Origin: Rhypophila decipiens
Taxonomy: Eukaryota; Ascomycota; Sordariomycetes; Sordariales; Naviculisporaceae
Assembly: GCA_033297075.1 (NCBI GenBank)
Contig: MU858089.1
Span: 1-64,000 of the forward strand
Reading direction: 5' to 3'
DNA: 64,000 bases
Position numbers and translations under genes: made by a program
In this document: positions 57,301 through 64,000 of the stretch, one piece after another
Numbering within the stretch: the stretch's first letter is position 1
How the letters are laid out: each line of letters opens with the position of its first letter
Notes under the pieces: generated by a model
The model's database searches: none
What the model was told of the DNA's origin: nothing
The model's input: the letters and a program-made list of their open reading frames with translations, nothing else

Positions 57301-60300
57301 GAACCTCCTCTCGTCTATGCCAATTCCGAGAAATACGCGCAGATTACTGTTACACAGGGACTATGGTGCCTCTGCCAGCAGATATCGACAAGACTATGCC
57401 GCCTGAGACATGTTGCTGTCTGGTTCGGAGAATTTTCGTTCCCTGTGTCCCCCGGCTTATACTATTTCTTAGCCTTGTGCTCTGCCAGGGATGTCACAAA
57501 TAGCAACAGCACTCTACCTGTCAGTCCACGACATAAAGCAAGCCTCTGGGTAGGCCCGAAGATCTGCGGGGCCCTTTTCATTTCGAGCCTATCGTGAACT
57601 CGACAGATAAATGGCCGCTCAGCCGCGTCGGACAGAGCACTCTGCGATGTCGATTTTATATAATTACCTCAACCTCTGCTTATCACGACTCGGGGCTTTG
57701 TGGTGCGGCCGAGGCTACCGAGGCTCACGGCGTCATGTTACACTGGGAAGCTGAAGGTCATGGAAGGGCAACCTGATCAGCATCTACCACAATCCAATCA
57801 GGTACTGGTATGGTACCCTTTCACAGCTTGAAGCTGGCGAGCGAACCTACCCTACCCCGCATCGCAGCTATCCCCCAACCCCGACATCCTAATCTGCCCA
57901 ACAGAACCCCTGGACGACAATACACGACGAATGGCACAACTCTGAATAGGCACATTCTTAGTGTGTATTCCCATCGGTAAACGCACACTCGCGGTGGGGT
58001 CTGCGAGTGGCGTTTTCTTTCTTGCTAACCTCGGGACCGAGATGGGGACGAGAATCTCTCTCCATCGCCGTCCTCAAATGATGATCAGGAGACTGATACT
58101 CCGTACATATTTCTGCCTAAGTGAGTCGGAGCTACTTCGCCTGTCTTGTATCTGTGTTTGGAAGTCCCAACCACTTGGCATCAACCGCCAAGGGCCCAGC
58201 CAATCTCTTTCTTCTTCCCTTATACCTATTCACACTACCACCGTACTACATGTCAAGCTTGCCTTTTTTATTCCGAGTGGCTCGGACCATGTTGCCTAGT
58301 CTTTTCCATTCTTTTCAAGGTTCCGTTTTGGGGTATATGCAGATTTGGACCATTACTTCTCGTTATTCTCACCACCTCCAGGCGTACAGCCGCATCTTCA
58401 AGATGGTACGTGGAGATTCGGAGGTGAGAGCGTGGGGTTCCCCCAAAGTTCCCGTATTGAGGTACATGATTCTTACACAGACAGATGAAGGAAAGTACTT
58501 CTTCCTACTGGTCGTACGCAAGATAGGTAAATGTAGGAGCCGATTAGGTACGTGGCTGGCTGCTCTCTTCCTGTCAACCTTGTCAAAGCGTCATGCGAAT
58601 AAGGCATGTCTTGGTTAGTTTTCGTGTCCATGTCTCATCTCGTCTGGCTTGCTCTGTATTTCACCTGTCAAAAGTGCTGTGTGTGTAGGGCCTCTCAATC
58701 TCCGTTGTTTTAATTTGTCCGGGGAATTCTTTAATTCTAGTGGCGCTAGCTTTCCATCTTTACTGTCGATCCACGATTTACGTCAGGTACTTCAGGGTCC
58801 TGGTCCTGGTCATGGTCAGCCAGCCTCACCGCTCACTCGACGAAGAAAACAAAGGCGGGGCAGAAACACTCTAGATGTTGATGTCGTGGATGCTCCTGCA
58901 GCTGGGAAAGGGAACCTGTCCAACAAGCATAGTTTGCTTTAGGTCGAGATCAACATACAATATGGCCCGACTGCCGTGATATGTCTTTCTTCATGTTGCT
59001 CGCTGGTAAGCCTCCAACTTATTGGCTGACTGGTGGTCTGCTGTTTAACCTCACAAACGCAGCCATCAAGCCATATATCAGAGCAGCATTTCTCGGGGCT
59101 TGGGTTCCTCTCGGGGATTACATAAGATTATCCAATAGGTAAATATCCGTAGACGCAAGAGATTAAATAGCAATCCGGGAGTTAATATTCGCAACTCGAA
59201 TGAACCTCATGATATCGGATCCGACAGCTGAAGTATCAGCATATTACGAGGCACCAGTAGGCTGGGAACATGTATGTATATTTATGCAGTCCATCCTATT
59301 TAGGGAGCGAACCTGCTGTTGAGGGTAATTCGGTGAAGAAATATGCACCTCAGCGATGATCTTGCCCCTTTTCAGCACCAAAGGTGTGCATATAAAGGGG
59401 CGCTACTTGCCTATGAAGATGAGCAACACTATCCCCCCTTGGGGTTACCGTCATGATCCCATGCCCGGTGCTCACATTCATCACGTCAATAGTCAAATGT
59501 GTCGGACTACTATCTGAATTCTGGGCTACATAACTCTTGATAAGGCATAATTCGGCACTTCAAGTTCGAATGTGGGAAGATCCCTTACAACTTCAACAAA
59601 GAATTGGACGGTCTGCAAATCAGATCTCTTTGTTACATGTAGGTTAGAACTTGGCATGCAAGGGAGGATTATCACCCAATTCATGTACATTTTATTAGGT
59701 GTTAATCGAGCCCCAATCGTTATTAATCTCTATTAAGGGCCCTGCAACTGATGTCAAGGTCAGGGATTCAGCTGATATCTAGGAGCTGGCAACGCAACGC
59801 CAAGCCAACTTCTACATGTACCTGATCTCGCGACTTGTAAGTGCTGAGTTAAATGAGCAGGTACCTTTGACCCGGTAAGCCGAATGTCAATTTGGAGGGG
59901 CAATAACTTCGAAATATATTCTGGCCGTGCTGGTAATAAAGCGCGTTCAGTCTTGCCGCTTGAAGGATGTTTAGGTAGCGTATCTGCTCTGGTCCCATTT
60001 GAAGATATCCCAACGCTCTTGATCCCAAAGAAGTCAGCAGTAGCTAATGTTGCTTCCTAGTTGACAGTTAAATGCCGATAACCCGAGCATTCCGGGAACC
60101 TATTGGGGTCTGCTAACTGTAGGTCAATAGTTGTTGCTACTCATTTATCTATGAGAAATGAGCCAAGAGACCTTCTTTTGCGTATGACGACGGGTGATAT
60201 TGAAGTCAGAGCTTTGGGTTCGTTCCGCCATGAACTGGTTTCGGGACCAAAAGCTCCTTTAATCACTCTATGAACTCACATGTCAATGTGTTGTTCTTGT

Positions 60301-63249
60301 TCTCCTCGATGGCCGATTGCTAACTAAGGCTATTACATGTCTTTACACTGACTATCCTAGCTCTCGGTCAGGGCGGCGTGGTGGGCAAATAACTTCGGCT
60401 TAGAAGCAATCCGTGGTTACAATATACTTCAGATATCAAGTTCCATGGGGTGATGATGCCTTTATTACAAGAACGGACCTATGTACAGTATCATGCTCTC
60501 AAGTTTCTTCAGTGTCTGAGAAAATCACGAACGTAGAGGAAATCGAGAGTGACAGACTTGCCAGATACACCAGCCAGAATGAGGAGCTGTCCAAAAAGAA
60601 GATAGTCTCTTGGAACCACAATTCGTCACAAAGGGTGATATTTCGTGCAAAGAATAATAACATCATGACTCTCGGTTGTGCTGAAAACTGAGTGATTATC
60701 TGAACCAAGGAGCCACATGGACAACCCAGCCTTTAGTACTGTCATGCCAAGATACTGTCCAGTGAACGTGAGCCGTTGAGCTAAAGAAGCCTCGAAAAGT
60801 AAAAGACTCTCCGACGCACTGCTGAATCTACCTACCTAAACCTAGAAACTTACCGTTTGCCTCCACGTGCGATGTTGGTAGTGAAGTGACAGTAGATAAA
60901 GACTTGCCCAGATACATCATCATATGTGCCTCTTTCACAACAGCTAGTAAATGAAAGCCAAGGTAAAGGCGTATGTATAGTGGATGACCGCACAGGCAAA
61001 GACGGTGTCCAGCTCGACTGTCTACAGGCAACCGCTATGGACGCAACCATTGTGTAGATCTGAAGATTTCACTCGCCGCCCACTACATGCATATCATGGT
61101 ATATTACGTGGGCAGTGAGGTCTGTGGAAGTCTCTCTCAGTTGCATTTATGCCGCTCTCTCATCATATCTGCCACATGGTACACCAGCCGAATCTGATGG
61201 TGTTGACTCCACATGGAAGACACCATCTTCCTCGCGGGACCGGCGCGATGTTCCGCTGATGGAGGGTTATGAACATGATGGTGGCTTGTCTCAGACGCAA
61301 GCCCCCTTTTCCTCTAGCCCGGAGGAGTTTATCGGCGGGTTGGATGATCAAAATATGGAGCCAGGCACGGAAGGAACGATTAGGAGAATTGCCATATTCA
61401 TGGATCCAAGAAAACAATCGGATGGCAATGAGATCCACGGCGTATGGATGCTGCACGGTGGTAGCGCCGACCCATAAGGTGAGTTATGGTCTTGTCGGGT
61501 GGTTTGTGTTTCCCATGCCAAAAGTGAGTGCCGAACATTCCATCATCATGCAACAGAGACCAGGTACATCTACCGGGTGTGTAACCGCAAAATAGACATG
61601 GGGGCCACGTGGAGAGCCTGTCAACAAGTTGAAAGTCGAACTTGGAGGCGAGTCTTTGGAGGTGGGTATGGAGGTGGGTATGTGTACTTGGATGCCAGGA
61701 CTCCAGTCATATCAGAGATACACCACCACACACTGAGGTCGGTCTTGAACCATAACTTCTTCAAGGGGACTGGCTCTCGGAGACAGATTTATTCACTCGT
61801 AAGCCAAAGTTCCACAGCTCTGTGGTATACTATATATGCCAAGTGTGTCGAGTTTGGTCCCGGATATGGCACCATGACAACAGCGGCTATCTGTTTTCCT
61901 GTGCATCTGCTCCAGATATCTCGACATGCATTTTCATATAGCTTCCCTTTCAGTGGTGCCGGCTTTTGTCATGTTGTATGTCAATACTTGCGGGTATAAT
62001 CGCACATGCTGACAAGGTAGCAGACCGATTGATGACAGCAGTCATGGCCGGCCATATCGCCTGCATTTTGTGCCGTATATCCTGCCAACGTTGAACTTGC
62101 GCTGAGCTGTCCAGGTCAGTGTTTCCTTGAACCAAGACTTCCATCGGGTGGAACCGGGTAAGAGAGACTGTACTCGGGCATTTTAGCCCGTTCACCTGAT
62201 ACCACGATTGCAGAAATAAGGTGTCAATAATAAGTGCCGAATGCTGACGAACGAGATGTGTTATTGGGTTCTAAACAGCAGATGATGAGTTTTTCTTGAC
62301 TGGAAAGTGAGATTTACCCCTGAAGGTTTCTTGGCAACCGTTGTAGAATGAGACGCTTAACAACAGGTTCCTTGCATGGTACCAGGCATGCATGATGACA
62401 GGCTCACCCCGAATGCCATATTAAAGCAGGGATGGAAATATTCACATTTTGCGAGCCTTTACTGTCTGGTTAGGACCGACCTTTTGGCCTGGCATGATAG
62501 AGGCTGACCAGATAAGCTTAACAATCGCCGAGTGATGCATCGCTTGCTTGAGATGTTGCTGACTCACGAGGTAGCTCACAGTTTACTTTGAGTATCAAGT
62601 GCTACCTACCGTCTGAACGTATATAAAAAGTAAGATATGGTCAGTGTTTCGTTAATGAGATAAGGGAATCTGGTCGCCTCATGGTCTCGATCCTCGGTGG
62701 AGTACTTAGCACTGACTGACCTAAGAGGCATCTTTCCACCATGTCGTCTTCCGAATTGTCGGAAGAGGGACATGCGGAGCTTGAGATGTTCATTTTCATG
62801 CATGAGGTCGCGCAGAGTTTGAGTCGAAAAGATGGGGCGATGAGGGACAAGCCCGGAGCAGGTTGACGATCATGAAAGATGCCAGAATATTAAGTTGAGC
62901 CGAGGCGGGGTTAGGTCCCATGGACAACTGCCGTATGGCAAAAAGTGCTGTGAGAGTAAGGCCAAAGTACTGAAAACCCACCATCATGCAATAAAAGGAG
63001 GTCAGACTGGTCACTCACGTCGCTCTCTGTCAACGGCATATGCCAAGGTTAACCAGTAGCCAACGCCACAGTGGCAGGTTCATATCTCAAGCTCGCTAGA
63101 CAGAAGCTCTGTGCCGATAATTTGGCATTAAAGATCGACCAGACAGGTGATGGCGGTCGAACCTTGTCCCAGTCCTCACGATGGTATTCAGAACTGCCGT
63201 GAGGATGAGCTGAGGTACCAGCCGAGCGATGTTACCGCTGAGCAGGACG

Positions 63250-63261
63250 AGTAGTAGTAGT
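63250..63261. repeat. Short AGT trinucleotide repeat
   Basis: Four tandem GTA/AGT units followed by TAATAAGTAA. A simple repeat with no associated gene. Confidence 0.6.
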
Positions 63262-64000
63262 AATAAGTAATTAGAGTCTCCAACGGATGTCCGGTCAAGT
63301 TAGTAGTGAAAGGTAGTGCTCCAGAATGATTGAAGGATCACGTGAATTGGAACTGCGAGCTGGTGGTTGAGGTTCGAGAGAAGGCGAGCAGGGCCAAGGC
63401 ATGGTAGATACCTATCTCATTCCCGTAAATGAAGAGTGAAATTAATTGGCTCGGAGATTTTCTGGTTGGTCGATCGTGCTGGCCGAGTCGGTGCCGGTAC
63501 TTTTCACCTTCCTGTTACGTCACGGGTCGTGCCTTCTTAGTGTCAGGAGAAATTTGGGCTTTGAGGGAAAGAGCGAGTCGAATGTCGGCTGTTGCTTTGT
63601 TGTCTGTGCACTTGATGTACGGCACTTTGGTGATTTATTTCAACTCTATATCTTCAGTCATCGTCGGAAAGTCGGCGCGAATGTCATCTCTTATCCTTGA
63701 AAGCTTGGTTGAGCCTCTGGGGAGTTGCGAGTGGCGCATATCCCCCTTCTTCCATCGCCGCCTCACTCGGTACTGGTATCGCTCCAACCAGTGAGCACGG
63801 CTAGTGGTTCAACGGTGCACTGATCTTGTACACGTAGCAGCAAGAAACGAACGGGTAGTCCACCCACGTCCCATGGCATCGTCTGTGCTCCCACAACCCC
63901 GATCTGGAAGTGAAGCTCGACCAGCGGTGGGATGGAGAAATCACACTCTGCTAGGCTAGATGCGGGATAGCGTAAACCTTAGGGCTGGGAGGTGGACACG

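Larger units (their letters stand above)
50688..64000. other. Thirteen-kilobase stretch without a confident gene
   Basis: Short frames only, except one of 327 codons at 53346-54329 (listed separately). Others such as 54871-55392 (173 codons), 61499-61999 (166), 58121-58618 (165) and 57036-57503 (155) have no recognisable domains. There is a short AGT repeat at 63250-63261. No transposon ends, tRNAs or rRNAs were recognised. Genes with several small exons may be missed. Confidence 0.4.

Overview
The window is nuclear DNA from a filamentous ascomycete (Pezizomycotina, probably a Sordariomycete). The signs are short spliceosomal introns of about 50-270 nt with GTRNGT donors, C/G-rich third codon positions in real genes, a non-reducing fungal polyketide synthase, an AflR-type zinc-cluster regulator, and a Tc1/mariner element with TA target duplication. 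The species cannot be resolved from the sequence alone.

Layout. 1-2116: no confident gene. 2117-3277 (+): secreted PQQ-type sugar (aldose/sorbosone) dehydrogenase. 4495-6034: complete Tc1/mariner transposon with 68-bp terminal inverted repeats and an intact DD34E transposase on the minus strand. 6667-9894 (+): membrane-anchored PXA-PX-nexin_C protein (Mdm1/sorting nexin type). 12059-14320 (+): eight-exon major facilitator of the anion:cation symporter (Dal5/Tna1-like) family. 20374-22124 (+): secreted Fet3-like multicopper oxidase with one 3' intron. 31139-37836 (+): four-exon non-reducing PKS of 2172 aa, SAT-KS-AT-PT-ACP-ACP-TE. 39371-39475 (-): intron-containing tRNA-Ile(AAU), perhaps decaying. 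49437-50687 (+): intronless AflR-type Zn2Cys6 regulator.

The most interesting part is a dispersed candidate pigment/polyketide locus: the PKS, the AflR-like regulator about 11.6 kb downstream of it, and the multicopper oxidase about 9 kb upstream. The PKS promoter carries a perfect 15-nt inverted repeat whose core TCGGTGACCGA fits the AflR consensus TCGSWNNSCGR. This suggests that the distant regulator controls the PKS. The oxidase may couple or polymerise the phenolic product, but this is inferred from position only.

The genes are separated by very long stretches (6.1, 9.0, 11.6 and 13.3 kb) where I find only short unrecognised frames, microsatellites and tRNA-like debris. Such sparse packing around a secondary-metabolism gene is unusual for this group, and multi-exon or lineage-specific genes could be hidden there.
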